This document shows, piece by piece, positions 45,183 to 56,439 of a stretch of 64,000 nt of DNA (positions within the stretch are counted from its first letter, which is position 1; the number at the start of each line of letters is the position of its first letter). The stretch covers positions 10,533,001-10,597,000 of the forward strand of contig OZ020309.1 in the NCBI GenBank assembly GCA_963971305.1, in the 5' to 3' direction. Under the pieces are notes generated by a model. That model was not told the DNA's origin. It searched no databases and worked only from the letters and a program-made list of their open reading frames with translations. A program made the position numbers and the translations under genes. This DNA is from Arcuatula senhousia (Eukaryota > Mollusca > Bivalvia > Mytilida > Mytilidae).

Positions 45183-45390
45183 GTTATATCAAAATTACCG
45201 GACTTGGAGAATCAATCTCAAATGTCCATAAGACAAGACAAAACAAGGAAGACATTCTGGAAAAATTAAAGATCGCAATAGTCCTGACTTGGTACATGTA
45301 CAGGCATTCAAAAGAAATGGTAGGTTAAACAAGGTTTTAAGGCGTGCCAAACCTCTCCCTTCCATTGCAATCTTTGGGTCCGGTAGTTAC
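45183..45390 (+). repeat. Dispersed repeat family T, copy 3
   Basis: ATTACCGGACTTGGAGAATC, AAGACAAGACAAAACAAGGA, CCTGACTTGGTACATGTACA, GTTAAACAAGGTTTTAAGGC and CCAAACCTCTCCCTTCCATT match 3640-3830. Confidence 0.6.
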
Positions 45391-45511
45391 AAAAAACACA
45401 ACAGTAATACATTTTAATAACTTAATGGACATGCGCAAGAAAATGGACACGTAATTTTTTACTCGTAAAGATTGGGATAATAATAGAAGTATAATATAGT
45501 GCAAACTCCCG

Positions 45512-45731
45512 TGCTATAGCAAGCAGGAACTGCTTACTCTTCCGGAGCACCTGAGTTCACTCTTGTTTCGACTGGAGTTCGCGTTGTTGATTGATATTCA
45601 GTTATTTTGTGTTTCCATGTTTTACATGTTGTCTGTTTTTGTCCCGTTCTTGTTGGTGTTTACTGGTTTTGTCTCTGCCCTTTCGGACTTTAAATATTTG
45701 GATACCCCATTGGTACCTCTGCTTCTTAGAT
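45512..45731 (+). repeat. Penelope-type 3' tail, long near-identical copy
   Basis: Almost the same sequence as 9001-9222, from GCTAT(A)GCAAGCAGGAACT to CCTCTGCTTCTT, then unrelated DNA. The few changes make it the youngest of the tail-only copies. Confidence 0.8.
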
Positions 45732-45987
45732 GCAAATCTGAAAAGAAAAGACTATCGAGATATATAGACATTAAAGCAATAAAACTCCGGCAAAAACTGT
45801 ATAAACTGTATTTTCGACAATGGAATCACAAACACGAACAAAGATGGCTGCCCCAGTGCCACAAATGAAAAGCTAGAATCAGATGTCCAAATGGTGGAGA
45901 TATCCTCACAGCCTAATCCTGTAGCCCATTCTCTTAAGTCAAATAAAAGATCAGCGCCCTGCAGTCTGAAAATCTTCCAGCTTCACA

Positions 45988-46411
45988 AATGAAAACAGGG
46001 CGCTCAATTTGCAGTAGAAATTCGTATGGTGACCTCAGAGATGTGAAAAAGAAGGCCACTGCAACATCTGCTAAGAAAACTATAACAAACAAAGTTCTTG
46101 GTGCCCTAAGTAGTCCTGATGTCCTAAACCAAATAGTTCAAATATGAGCAGAAAGAATAGGTGAAACTTTGTCTAGCATTATTGAAGAACAAGTGGGTCA
46201 AGTATTGAAAGATAAAGTCCAACCTTTGGTAGAACAAATAGAAAAACAACAAGAACAAATTGAAGATCATAAAGTCAAAATATGTAAACAATTTATCTCA
46301 ATCAGAGGTCTTGAATCTACAATTGCCAACCAAACAGAGATAATAAGGGAGCATGATAGAGAAAATGAAGGCCTTTTGAGAAGAATATCTCAACTTGCAT
46401 CCGACTAGTTT
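45988..46411 (+). pseudogene. Coiled-coil protein remnant, possibly LINE ORF1-like
   Basis: From the ATG at 45988 the frame reads a basic stretch (KKKATATSAKKTITNKV), LGALSSPDVLNQIV, an in-frame TGA (46147), then ~85 residues of heptad-rich helix (KVQPLVEQIEKQQEQIEDHK, LESTIANQTEIIREHD). It resembles the N-terminal coiled coil of ORF1-type proteins from mollusc LINEs; that is recall, not a search result. The native end is probably ...LASDY-stop, as seen by joining across the SINE inserted at 46408. No reverse transcriptase accompanies it. Confidence 0.45.
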
Positions 46412-46761
46412 AAACATATTTATTTACCCTGGATTGGGAAACAAGCTTAATGCTTATATTAATACCTCTCCAGCTAGCAGATTGCGAGTGTGGCCTTTGT
46501 AGCGGCCCCCATTGAGCCTACTCTTATCGAACTCTACAAACGGGTTTTTAACGTGCATGGGGTATTGCTCTCCCATACACAGGACAACCTTTTTTCGTCC
46601 CTTCCGAAGGACTAGCATCGGTTCTTGAGACCATCCTCGCAAATGGTGTCAAGAGAGAGTCGGAAAATTGGTTCATGAAATTTTCACCCCTGACGAGGAA
46701 CGAACCACGAACCACGGTGTTAGTAGCCCTACGCGTTAACCACTACACCACCGGCTCTCTA
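46408..46761 (-). mobile_element. tRNA-derived SINE, full length, with 13-bp target duplication
   Basis: On the minus strand the element starts GAGAGCCGGTGGTGTAGTGG: a tRNA-like head with a box A (TGGTGTAGTGGTTAACGCG) and, ~40 bases on, a box B-like GGTTCGTTCC. The body shared with 44338-44574 follows, ending AATATGTTTAAAC. TTGCATCCGACTA flanks it on both sides (46395-46407 and 46762-46774), a clear target-site duplication from LINE-driven insertion. Confidence 0.85.
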
Positions 46762-46779
46762 TTGCATCCGACTATTAGA

Positions 46780-48223
46780 CCAAGATTATAAGAAAATACG
46801 TCTCATGCGATCTCTGAAAAAAATCTTCCTTCGTTATCAGCCACTGGTAGAAAAAAAATCAAAATCAGGTTAAACGGAATGAATAGTCTTCACAAACCTT
46901 GAAGAAATCGGGAAAACCCGGGAGAATCGGAAAAGTTGGCAGTCCTGGGTGTTAACGACCTCTACGGTCATATTTTTACTCTTTACATCTCCTTGGTTAG
47001 TAAATATTTTCCCCACGTTAATTGCTTTGTATCAAATTCAACAGATAAAATCACCCTGTTTATACATGCATAACTAAGTATTAAAAAATAAACTTTTAAA
47101 ACAAATATGCCAATTTAAAAACTTACAAAAATATGTCACTTTTACAACCTTGTGAAAGCATCTCATTTGCTGATCTCACGTTTGTATATATTGGTGGTTT
47201 TGTCTTGGACCTTTCTGTCTTTTGACATTTGACGTTCTTCTCCGCTTCTTTGAACATAAAAAAATATCATAAAAACGAATTCGGTTCATTGTAAGACATT
47301 GCTTATTTTTTTGTTGAAAATCTACTTTTTTGAACTCTTTGTAGGATCTTTCATATATCATATACCCTTTAAATCGAACAAAACTTGAGCAGTACAAATC
47401 ACTTGCGGGACGGTTTTGAATTTCGTATAAATTCAGAACCAATAAGAATATTGGTAGAATAAAAAGTGATTAAGTGTACATGCTAGAGGCAATTTCTGGT
47501 TTGTTATAAACTGTATTTTGCTCATGTTTGGTCATATTTTGATCTAATTCGTTAAAAGTAGTACTTTTGTTGGCTTTTTAGCTATTATTTCTTTGACCTA
47601 TAAAATTATTCGTCCCTTTGATGACCCTTGGGAAAAGATTTTAATCTTGGTTCCAAGTATCCGACATATCTTTTGATTATTTTGTCACATGTTAAGTAAA
47701 ATATATAAGGTTTGTTATCTGTCTAATTTGCAATTCATGCAACCTATTTTGTATTCCCTTAATCAAGAAAATCAAACATCACAAAGGTTTTGTATAGAAA
47801 TATTAATCAAGGGAATAAGGGCACGAACTTTTCACCATAAGTAAGGATGAAATGAAATGATTCCTGAATAATTCCATTGTCATGTAGGGATCGGATCTAA
47901 TTTGTGTAAAAAAGGGGGTAATAGATTTGCCGTAACTGAGTCAGGGAAAAAACATTTTAGCAATAAATTGAACATATCTAGCACAAAATCGTTCCTATTA
48001 TAACAATATCCTGTCAAGATATATTTGTCAGTCGTTAAATAGCATAGTTATAGTTTATACCTATATATTGGAATTTCAGCTTTGGAAGACAGAATAAAAC
48101 TATGATAAAGCGCCACTTTGATAGGGGGCTTATAAACATTTCATGTTACCATGTATGCATATTTTGAAAGTTATCTCAATTTCAATATCATGGCCTTTTA
48201 CACGTCAAACTCGGAGTAAACAA
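46780..48223. other. No supported gene; one degenerate tail
   Basis: 47165-47245 looks like a worn Penelope-type tail (TTGGTGGTTTTGTCTTGGAC, TCTTTTGACATTTGAC, CTCCGCTTCTTTG). The rest is AT-rich with no supported feature. Confidence 0.4.
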
Positions 48224-48440
48224 GGTCCCGTGTGGAGCCCGGGTGGCGAATAGGCCCGCAGCAGAGCCTAGCTTGTCGTAAGAGGCGACTAAGGGTCTTG
48301 GGATTCTGACGTCGGGTCAGTGCTCAGCCCACAGAGCGACTAAGTGTGTACCCTAGGTGCATGGCTTAATAGGGTGGCCCTCGTCCGCGTTTCGCCTCTA
48401 CCCACCTTTCCCCTTTTCCTGTGATTCTTCAAAATTTGCC
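48224..48440 (+). repeat. SINE-like repeat 'GAGGCGACTAAG', copy 1
   Basis: GCGAATAGGCCCGCAGCAG, CTAGCTTGTCGTAAGAGGCG, AGCCCACAGAGCGACTAAGT, CCACCTTTCCCCTTTTCC and TTCTTCAAAATTTGCCGA match 58715-59075 in order. GC-rich for this window. No tRNA box is evident. Confidence 0.6.
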
Positions 48441-49099
48441 GACCCCACCTCCATTTTTCATTTATCATCATCATTGCATGTTCATTTGATCACCCTTTTC
48501 GTAATTAGCCTATAGCTATATAGCGTTGCACGGGCGTTAACCACTAACTCACTCACTAACTCACCAGAGAAAACAAGCCACCAAACACAGAAGTACCAAA
48601 GTATTACAATTTCAATATTAGTACATGCATTTATTGAAATAACAAGTAAAAATATTTGAACTTGGAGTATAAAAAATGATTGCTTTTTTTTTGTCCTGTC
48701 CACAACTATTTTGTTATTACATGTTCCATGACAAAAAAGACACCTTACTGCATTTGTTAATGCACTATGTTCATTTTTATTGTTAATACATCGTGCAGTT
48801 TTTCTAAAGTTCAATCTTATAAAAGTTTTACAAAAGTTTAGCATATTTTTAGATCCATTTCATTAATACTTTTTAAGTATCTGGAGATTGGTCATTATTT
48901 CCGAACATTTTCGTAACCTCTACGATTACACCTATAATACTGACATATGTTACCAACAGCTTTATCTATGATGCAAGTAACAAACATAATCTACATTCAT
49001 GTATAACACCTAAAATCTGGTTATTGTATGAACAATTTTTTACTAGTTGCAGAATGGTATCTTAAAAGTTTGTACATGTATGTACGTTTTGTTATGCGT
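48441..49099. other. No supported gene
   Basis: The longest minus-strand open frame here (48482-48844) has no recognisable domain and normal AT-rich composition. I treat it as chance. Confidence 0.4.
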
Positions 49100-49240
49100 T
49101 TAGTTAGTTCAATTAGTTAGTTATTATTGCTTTATATTACTCCCAAGCAGTACGAAATTGTCTTTATAGGGAGGAGATAAGGGGTTAGGAGGGAAGGGGG
49201 TGTAAATGAACTTGTACGACTTTACCCCCCCACAGAGCTA
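49100..49240 (+). repeat. Dispersed repeat, 'ACTCCCAAGCAG' family, copy 2
   Basis: AGTTAGTTATTATTGCTTTA, TACTCCCAAGCAGTACGA and GGGAGGAGATAAGG match 59343-59420 and 25-120. Confidence 0.55.
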
Positions 49241-49447
49241 TTCAATTTCAGTACTTTAACGGGTGTTACCGGCCTCTTTTATTTTTAGAACTTACATGGC
49301 CTGTTTATCTACAGGTCAACTTAGTTCATGCGTACTTTACGAAGTCATAGTTGTTAAATTTTGATGAAAGGTAGATTTATTCATCATATCAAAGTTTTTA
49401 ATTTGTAAGACAATTTGCTAATGCATTTTGAGTTAAAATCGTCTCGA

Positions 49448-49600
49448 AAAAATCCCTGTCCTGAGCGGGGTTTGAACCATCATTCCTTGTCGTTTTAGAC
49501 TACAATCTTACCCCACGACTGCTGAGGACTACATAAAAATTGGTCCTTTAAATATATATGAATACCAACTATTACGATAATCAATTCATATATTGAATAA
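49448..49600 (-). repeat. tRNA-like SINE head with upstream region, copy 1
   Basis: On the minus strand: TGAATTGATTATCGTAATAG, TTTAAAGGACCAATTTTT, then CAGTCGTGGGGTAAGATTG (box A-like) and GGTTCAAACCCCGC (box B). Its sequence and its upstream DNA resemble 50790-50945, so both belong to one repeated unit. Not a functional tRNA: the cloverleaf arms do not pair well by eye. Confidence 0.5.
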
Positions 49601-50514
49601 ATTTCACCATTAAAAGACACTTTCTGGATCATTTGTAAATTTAGCGAACTTGTGAACAATAAAGTTTGTAAAAATATAACGTCCAAAAACGGTCAGCCAG
49701 TAAAAAATAAACTTAAATAAGTTCTGGGTGAAACTGATTCTTGGACTCCACTTCATGCTATACTCCTGTCTTCAATTATCCCACCCCATAACGGAGGCTT
49801 TCCTTTACTAAAAACAATTTTAAAGTTTCTGCTTGTGTTGAAAAAGAAATCTAATAAAGAACTAGATGCCATAAGAACTTCTCTGTGAATTACCAAAAAA
49901 AATAAGAAGTATTTGTATATCTATTAAAGATATTAAAATTGGATTTTTTAAACTTATGTCCATGAAGAGATAACCAAAAAAAAATACTTATCAAAAATTG
50001 ATCGTTAGTTGTGCGTTGTGAATAAATAAGTGGATTGAACAAGGTTTGATTGGCACGAAATCTTATACTCTACGATTGAGATGTATAATTTGTTGAAAAT
50101 AAAACTATGACGGGTTAAAAGATACATTTGATAGCAATTTAGTTTTTTTTTCTAAAACCAAAGAAAAACAAACAATTGATATGATGATGATGTTAAACAA
50201 GGACAACCTTACGCTTGTAAATTTTGGTTTTAATTATGTTGAATGTGAAACATTTCACACACAAAAAAAACCCACCCTGAACCAATCTGTTCAATTACGA
50301 CAAACAACTTATCAGTATTAACAGTTTTATGTTTTATGTCCTACATATATTCCCTTAACGGCAAGAGTTTGCTTTTAAGAAAAAAAAAACAATCGATATA
50401 TTATAAAGTTTGTTAAAATTTGGAAAAGCTAGATAGCCAACTGTATGTTTTCAATAGCTTTAAATGAAGACGAAATTCATGATTTTTTTTTCATTCAGAA
50501 ACTAAGTCATATTT
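49601..50514. other. No supported gene
   Basis: AT-rich sequence, nothing recognisable. Confidence 0.4.
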
Positions 50515-50662
50515 TCATTTCGTTCGCGTTATTGATTTCTGTTCGGTTGTGGGGATTATTTGTGTGGATTCTCGTGATGGTCTTGTTCGTGTTTGCCGGT
50601 TTTGTAGTTGCCCTTTTTGACTTTTGACGCTGGAATAACCCATTGGTGCCTTTTTGCTTCTT
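50515..50662 (+). repeat. Penelope-type 3' tail, plus copy
   Basis: TTCGTTCGCGTTATTGATTT, CTGTTCGGTTGTG, TTTGCCGGTTTTGTAGTTGC, CTTTTTGACTTTTGACGCTG, AATAACCCATTGGTGCC and TTTTTGCTTCTT. Confidence 0.65.
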
Positions 50663-50789
50663 TTATATATATATTTTTTCAAATATGAATTAAAAAAAAA
50701 AATCTTACTCTAAATATGTTTCTTTAAATGTTTAAAGCATTTGGTAATCTTAGTGTGTTTCTAGGCTAAAAAAAAACTGACATTCAAAC

Positions 50790-50945
50790 ATTGATTCTGA
50801 ACGGGGTTTGAACCACCTTACTGTGTCATACTATACTTTCATCTTCCCACTAGACTACAATGGCTGAGCAATGAATTCGGTGGTTTAAATGTATATAAAC
50901 ACAAATTTTACAGCAATCAATTCATACAATAAATACATTATTACA
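50790..50945 (-). repeat. tRNA-like SINE head with upstream region, copy 2
   Basis: Minus strand: TATTGTATGAATTGATTGCT upstream, then GCTCAGCCATTGTAGTCTAG with TAGTCTAGTGG as box A and GGTTCAAACCCCGTTC as box B. The spacing of the two boxes is within the range for an RNA polymerase III promoter. See 49448-49600. Confidence 0.5.
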
Positions 50946-51268
50946 CAATTTTAAAGTCCATTGCAAATAGGACAGTCTCTCGTGTTTTTTTACTTTTCTC
51001 AAATTTGTATACGTAAATGTCGTTCTTGTGTCAAGAAGCTCATTCTTGACAACCTTCGGTAATTTTTCATTTTGATCTTTTGTCAAAATATCCCCCCAAA
51101 TAAGCTCTACAGGGGTAAAAATTTCATTTTTTACAGTTACATTTTGGACGAGTTCATTTTAGGTGGAGGTTTTCTTTTAAGGTCTAACCAAAAACCAACA
51201 GTTCAAGAGAACGAAAAGGGAATTTAAATACCCATTCATACAAATAGATAACACAAGATTATAAATAA

Positions 51269-51274
51269 TTTATT
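51269..51274 (-). terminator. Poly(A) signal AATAAA of the DDE transposase-like gene
   Basis: AATAAA on the minus strand about 48 bases after the predicted stop at 51322. Fits cleavage shortly downstream. Confidence 0.5.
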
Positions 51275-51321
51275 TAATTGCACATTTCCCGATTACTCGT
51301 CTTCATTCTGTTGTTTCTGGT

Positions 51322-54300
51322 CTAGGAATCTGAAATGAATAAAATAAAAAAGATGATTTTTTAATGTGTGTGAAATTAAACAAATGAAGTCAGGACCCCA
51401 CACAGGAATGGGTTGAATTTAAAAATAAATAATATATATCAACATACATGCCATAAAATGTTTTCATATGGTGAAATCTAGGTAAAATAGAAAATAGACA
51501 TAAAGTTTCAATAATGCAATAAAAAGGCGTTGTCAGATAAATATCAGTGTTATAAGTAAATTCTTTAAATCTTTCGAGAAAAAACAGGAGATCGCTCCTG
51601 ACATTTGGGATTACTTTTACAGTCCATTTGCAACCTGCTAGAAGGACCGATGTCAAGAAAAAAAACAGGTAAAAAGTATTATTGTAAGCTTGAATATAAC
51701 AAATAGACATAAACCTTCATCCTCGTCAGTTTCGTTATTTTCAGAGTCGGAATCTGAATCGCCAACATAAATGATGAATGGCTCGTCTAATCCTTCTCGT
51801 ACACCATCACTTTTCCAGTATTCGTCTTCCACCTAAAATGATATTTTTTAAACCACCAGGAGATTCATAGTATAAAAAAACGATTAGTAAAAGGATCTTT
51901 TCAAACACTATTTTAGTATTTTTAAGTTTGCACAAAAGAACTGCTTCAAAGTTCAACAGTCTCATCCAGAAACAAATCTAGAATTGACGATGGACGAGTA
52001 AATTGTCCGTGTCACACATGTGTCACTGTCGGTACCTTAGCTATCCTTATATCCCGATTTTGACGAAGAACGGGTATGTACTGGTTAAGCTCTATACATA
52101 TCTTTTTAAAAAAAACCTTACCACAGTCATTTACATTATATACGACTTCAGTGTAGGCTCCCCCCTCAAACAAAGTTTTTTTGGTATATAGTCATTTATA
52201 TATGAATCTGTCTGTCCGTCTGTTTGCTCACATACCATGTAAGTAAGCATAACTTCTCCTTAACCGCTTAATGGATTTTGATGAAACTTTACATGATGGA
52301 AGAACATCCTATGTAGATGTGCATGAAGGATTTTCTACGTTTAGTTGTCACTGTTTTAAAATTCTAGTTAACATTTTCCTATTGATGATACATGTTTACA
52401 TGTATCACCATACCTGTTAAGCCTCACCTGGGGGAGTTTTATTTTACGAGAAATTAACAAAACCTACAAAAATTCACAAACAGTTAGTTTTGGTAAGGCA
52501 TTTTAATAGGACAAACTATATAAGTTTGGATTATGTTTTGTATCGGTTTTATATTTTTGTGATTTAAAATTATCGTATCAAAACACAAGTATTTACCAAA
52601 AACAATTTTTACGTGAATTTCCTTTATTGAGGTCATATATATTACAAGTAAAGGTTTGCCGCTGTCCAGTAGCCTACTTCATGTACTCCATGCTGTATCC
52701 CAACGTGAAAATTATAGGCGGGACAATAAATAAACTAAACCTAACTATACATGTACCTCTATTGTATGTCGAACAGCATTCTTCCAGTCAATCGGTTGGA
52801 CGTGAGTCAGAGCTTGCTCTAAAAGACACTTGATATCGGCCATTTTGAATGTACTGTTGTTCCTTGCCACATACCCTTTCACTTGTGCCCAAATCAGCTC
52901 TATAGCATTAAATTCGCAATGACGTATCGGTGTTCTAATAACTTCATGTCCATACTCATTTGCTTTCTCATTCAAAGTATACCTAATAGGAAGAGACGCT
53001 TTATACCTCTTGACCTACATAAGGTAAAAAATAACAAAAACAAAAACAAAACAAAACAAAACAAAACAAAACAAAACAAAACAAAACAAAACAAAACAAA
53101 ACAACAAAAAAATAAAAATAAAATAAAACAAATCTAAATAAAAAAAACAACTAAACAAAAAATAACAATAAACTTTATACCTCATAACCCACATTTCATT
53201 TAAAATGGTACACCAAGTCATGACCATTGCAACCTTCAATTTCTCTGGTAGGTCTTCTTGATTTGTCTTTTCTTGTTGACTGAGAGTTAGTCTTTGAACG
53301 AATTCTGCATAAAACACCGTTAAAAAGTTTTATGTTTTTTTTTCGTGTTCATATTAGATTACTTTATTTTAAAAGGTATGGTGTTACTGGTTTTTAAACA
53401 TACAATGATATGCAAAGTAGCTTATTGTGGCTGAAAAACCTTGCATTTATTTATACTACAAATTTTATTACCAATTCATATAATTCAGCTTTCAACATGG
53501 ACATATTTGCAGCAATACCGTGTCTTTGTAACCAATCATAAATTACAGCTTTCCTGCTATTAGAGGTTGGGGTTTCTGTACCAGGGACCCTGACATTGTG
53601 GTAGGAAGCATTGTCGACTACGATTACCGATGGCTCTGGTAGGCATGGCAGTAGTTGGTGTTCAAACCAGTCAATAAAAACTGTGTGGTTCATTTCTTGG
53701 TGGTAATCACCTTCTCCTTTTTTCGCCTCAAAAACCAACTCGCAGTTTGGAAGGAAACCGTGTTCCGATCCCGCGTGTAAAACAATTAGTCTGCGGCCCT
53801 TACCGGTAGGGGGAAGAGGACCTGTCTCTCCCTCCGGCCCACACCATCGTTTAGGTGGTCTGTGACCTTCATTAAGCCAAGTTTCATCTACGTAAACTAT
53901 CAGCTTGCCAGTTGCTCTATGATGTCTCATTTTCCTTAAAAAGTCGTGTCTAGAGGCGACCACATCGTGCCGTTCAAAGAACTTTTTCCTATCGTCAGGG
54001 GTTTTCTTGTATTGAAATCCTAGAGATTTCATTGTCCTAAAAATAGTTGTTGGGTGAAGTTGGATTTCCGGAAGAGCCTCAGATAAAGCCGAGCACACAC
54101 GCTCAACGGTTACATGTTGCTTTTCAGCGAATAATCTGTTGACGGTTCTTCTTACGACGCTTTTGTCAAAATCATCTAAATACGGTTTTCTTCCAAGCGT
54201 TTCTTGCTTTGGTAGCTCATTCTTTGTCTCCTTAACGTTAACAATTCTATCCACCGAACGAACTGATATCCCTAGAGCATTAGCGACCCTTTTCCTAGTA

Positions 54301-54407
54301 GATGCATACCGTTTACATGGACCAGTTTCATACTTTTCAAAGTATGCATAAAGTTTGGTAATAAAGGACTTTTCTCTAACAGTAAATGCATTGGAGTTCT
54401 TACCCAT
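51322..54407 (-). CDS. DDE transposase-like protein, four-exon gene model
   Basis: Predicted exons: 54407-53472, 53014-52757, 51832-51715 and 51329-51322. All junctions are GT/AG and phase-compatible. The ATG (MGKNSNAF) lies ~50 bases after a TATTTAAATA box. Exon 1 encodes two helix-turn-helix regions (KRVANALGISVRSVDRIV; TIFRTMKSLGFQYKK) and the first two catalytic acids (IVYVDETW; VIVVDNASYHN). Exon 2 carries CEFNAIELIWAQVK, with the Glu in the position of the Tc1/IS630 'NPIE.W' motif. Exon 3 is an acidic tail (DSDSESENNETDEDE). The D-to-D gap is ~90 and D-to-E ~85 residues, the latter much longer than the DD34-39 spacing of typical Tc1/mariner. No terminal inverted repeats were found. No frame lesion is visible, so it may be a domesticated gene or an intron-bearing transposon family. 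The last, 8-base coding exon is the least certain; reading through its donor would instead add ~20 hydrophobic residues. Confidence 0.65.
51715..51832 (-). CDS. Exon 3 of the DDE transposase-like gene
   Basis: Acceptor CATTTTAG, then VEDEYWKSDGVREGLDEPF, IIYVGDSDSESENNETDEDE and the donor GTTTAT. The strongly acidic, serine-rich reading is unlike the AT-rich noise around it and supports a real exon. Confidence 0.65.
52200..52440 (+). repeat. Dispersed repeat related to 42340-42560
   Basis: CTGTCTGTCCGTCTGTTTGC and CGCTTAATGGATTTTGATGA. It lies inside intron 2 of the DDE gene model. Confidence 0.5.
52757..53014 (-). CDS. Exon 2 of the DDE transposase-like gene
   Basis: 86 codons beginning VKRYKASLPIRYTLNEK, through the catalytic-Glu motif, to TIE before the donor GTACAT. 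Phase 0 at both ends. Confidence 0.7.
53015..53471 (-). other. Intron 1 of the DDE transposase-like gene, with AAAAC microsatellite and family T fragment
   Basis: Donor GTAATA, acceptor TATGTAG. It contains a plus-strand AAAAC array (53046-53101, about eleven units) and a minus-strand family T piece (53195-53300). Both mark it as non-coding. Confidence 0.65.
53472..54407 (-). CDS. Exon 1 of the DDE transposase-like gene
   Basis: 312 codons from the ATG to GAATTG, followed by the donor GTAATA. Continuing past the donor adds only VIKFVV before TAA, while splicing restores the catalytic Glu. Confidence 0.8.
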
Positions 54408-54455
54408 CGTCTTTATGTACACGTATATTATGGATTGATGGTATAAATGTACATG

Positions 54456-54465
54456 TATTTAAATA
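54456..54465 (-). promoter_or_regulatory. TATA-like box before the DDE transposase-like gene
   Basis: TATTTAAATA, palindromic, ~50 bases upstream of the start codon. Weak evidence in AT-rich DNA. Confidence 0.3.
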
Positions 54466-54469
54466 GTCT

Positions 54470-55255
54470 CAAATGGGGTGCTTGACGTGCTTTATTGAAA
54501 CATTACAGATGGATTTTTTTCAGAGAAAAAAGGGGGATGTTATTTAGAAACGTTAGTGTACAGTGCATATTAAAAACGAAAGAATGTTTGAATTCGGTCT
54601 ATACGTTAAAATGATTAACATAAAAAATCGAGTGTTTTATCAATGTTTAAGATAGGTATAAATTAAAAACTTCATAATTTATTTAATACATGTACCGTTT
54701 GGTTTATATATGATTTTTAAAGTTTTTACGATATGTTTATAACATGCATGATAATTTTAATCCGTTGAGCATCAAAACTCATGTTACACAGTCATAATGC
54801 ATCTACAACATGTTATTACTTTCATTTCTAAAATTGAATCTTTATTTCAATACTTAACCCACACATGTCCTCAAAATTATCTTTTTAAATGCAACATGTC
54901 CAACATTACCCAATCGGTGTTTTGATAACTCAATGTGATGGGCATTTTTTATTCATCCCTTTAAATGCATACACTGACCTTAAATAACCTATACAGTACA
55001 AACGGAATATTTCTTATATGACCAAGCGAGTAAATCCAAATTCGTATACCTATTGAAAAATGGACTCAACCAAAGGTCATAAAAGGTTAAAACTATTTCT
55101 CATAACAATACAATGGCAATATTTTAAAACTGAAGAAAAAAATAATTGAAACGGCTTCAATTGGTTTTTGGCGATGTATGTATTACCGAAGGTGTCCGTT
55201 TTCACTTTTCTTTTAATTAAAAGCATTTGCAACCCTTAACTCGGGAGTTATTTAA
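54470..55255. other. No supported gene
   Basis: AT-rich upstream region of the DDE gene; nothing recognisable. Confidence 0.4.
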
Positions 55256-55257
55256 TG

Positions 55258-55440
55258 AAAACCGAGAGACTGTCCTATTTGCAATGGACTTTAATATATA
55301 TTTTTCGACGTCGAAAATCAGAATCAGGCAAAATCCTCGGCGCAAGCGCCTCGGACTTTGACCTGATTCCTCGAGCGGAAAAACTGTACGGTAACGGGTG
55401 TTACCGGCTTGTTTTTCTGTTACATATGTATTGTATCTAA
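55258..55440 (+). repeat. Repeat with inner foldback
   Basis: CGAGAGACTGTCCTATTTGC and AATGGACTTTAA are the inverse of 50954-50983. Then GAATCAGGC...GGCGCAAGCGCC...CCTGATTC forms an imperfect hairpin (55320-55372), and ACGGGTGTTACCGGC is shared with 49258-49273. A composite of short repeat pieces. Confidence 0.45.
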
Positions 55441-56439
55441 TACATACAATAAGGATGAGGTTGAGGTCCTATATCCTACCCGTATACGGGTGCTTTTTTT
55501 CTTATTGTCCGTCGTGTTCATTGATTTTTTGTTGGCCTTAAAAGTTTCCAAAATTTAACCATTGGAGCACGCCATTAATTTGTACTTTTGTTTGTTTTTG
55601 ATGGAACGAATCTTCTTGACCAAATTTCGAATTTCTTCTGCGTAAAAGAATATATTTGAAATATTACATAAATGATTATCAAGCTTCGAGAAGCAATATA
55701 TATTCGCTACAAACAAATAGAATATTTCAATCATAGAATAAATATCTGCTAATACAATAGCAACATCCGATATGGTATCACTGACAAGCAGACTAGAAGA
55801 AACTAATTAATATGTCACCTTGACGAACGCCTTATTGAATTTATTCTCGCCGTGTAAATAGATAAGTCACATAAGTTCAATCAGATTAGCGTTGATCAGC
55901 ATAAACGCTAGACTTTACGATTTGATTATCTTTGACGCTTTGTTAATTTACGTGGCTTATGAACGAATTTTGTTGTTTACCTTTAATGTGTTCTAATGAA
56001 TGGTTAACCTAGCTTAGCACTGTTTTATTTGTTCCAGTTGGTCAATTTTATTAGCATTCTAGCTTTTTTAACCATCAGAAATTGATATAGAAAACAGACT
56101 ATTTAGTATAAGAAGGCTGGTAAACGGATTTACGTTTTTGTAGCTGATAACCGTTTTATAATTCATATAACAAGTCTTGATAAGTATTACTAATTCTCTC
56201 ATATATTTCTTCAATGAAGAAAGTATATTTCAATGTAGACAAAACCAACAAACATAAACAAAAACAAAATTAAACAAACAAAGAAATCAAAGGCACGCAA
56301 AACTCCCGATTAGACAGCAGATGTATTTTTTTACCTTTGCTATGAAAGTAGCAAAGAAATACAAGAGGCATTTGGAATTTTTTGTCTTTTAATTGAAATG
56401 GCCTCATAAGTGGTAAAATAAGGTAATACTTGAAGAGTA
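55441..56439. other. No supported gene
   Basis: AT-rich, nothing recognisable. Confidence 0.4.

Noticed and set aside
46690..46761. tRNA-like sequence as a functional tRNA gene
   Set aside because: It is the head of a SINE with a target duplication, and the arms do not form a convincing cloverleaf.
48482..48844. 120-codon minus-strand frame
   Set aside because: No domain, no signal peptide, composition like surrounding non-coding DNA.
53046..53101. AAAAC array as a coding Lys/Gln/Thr-rich repeat
   Set aside because: A simple microsatellite inside the intron of the DDE gene model.
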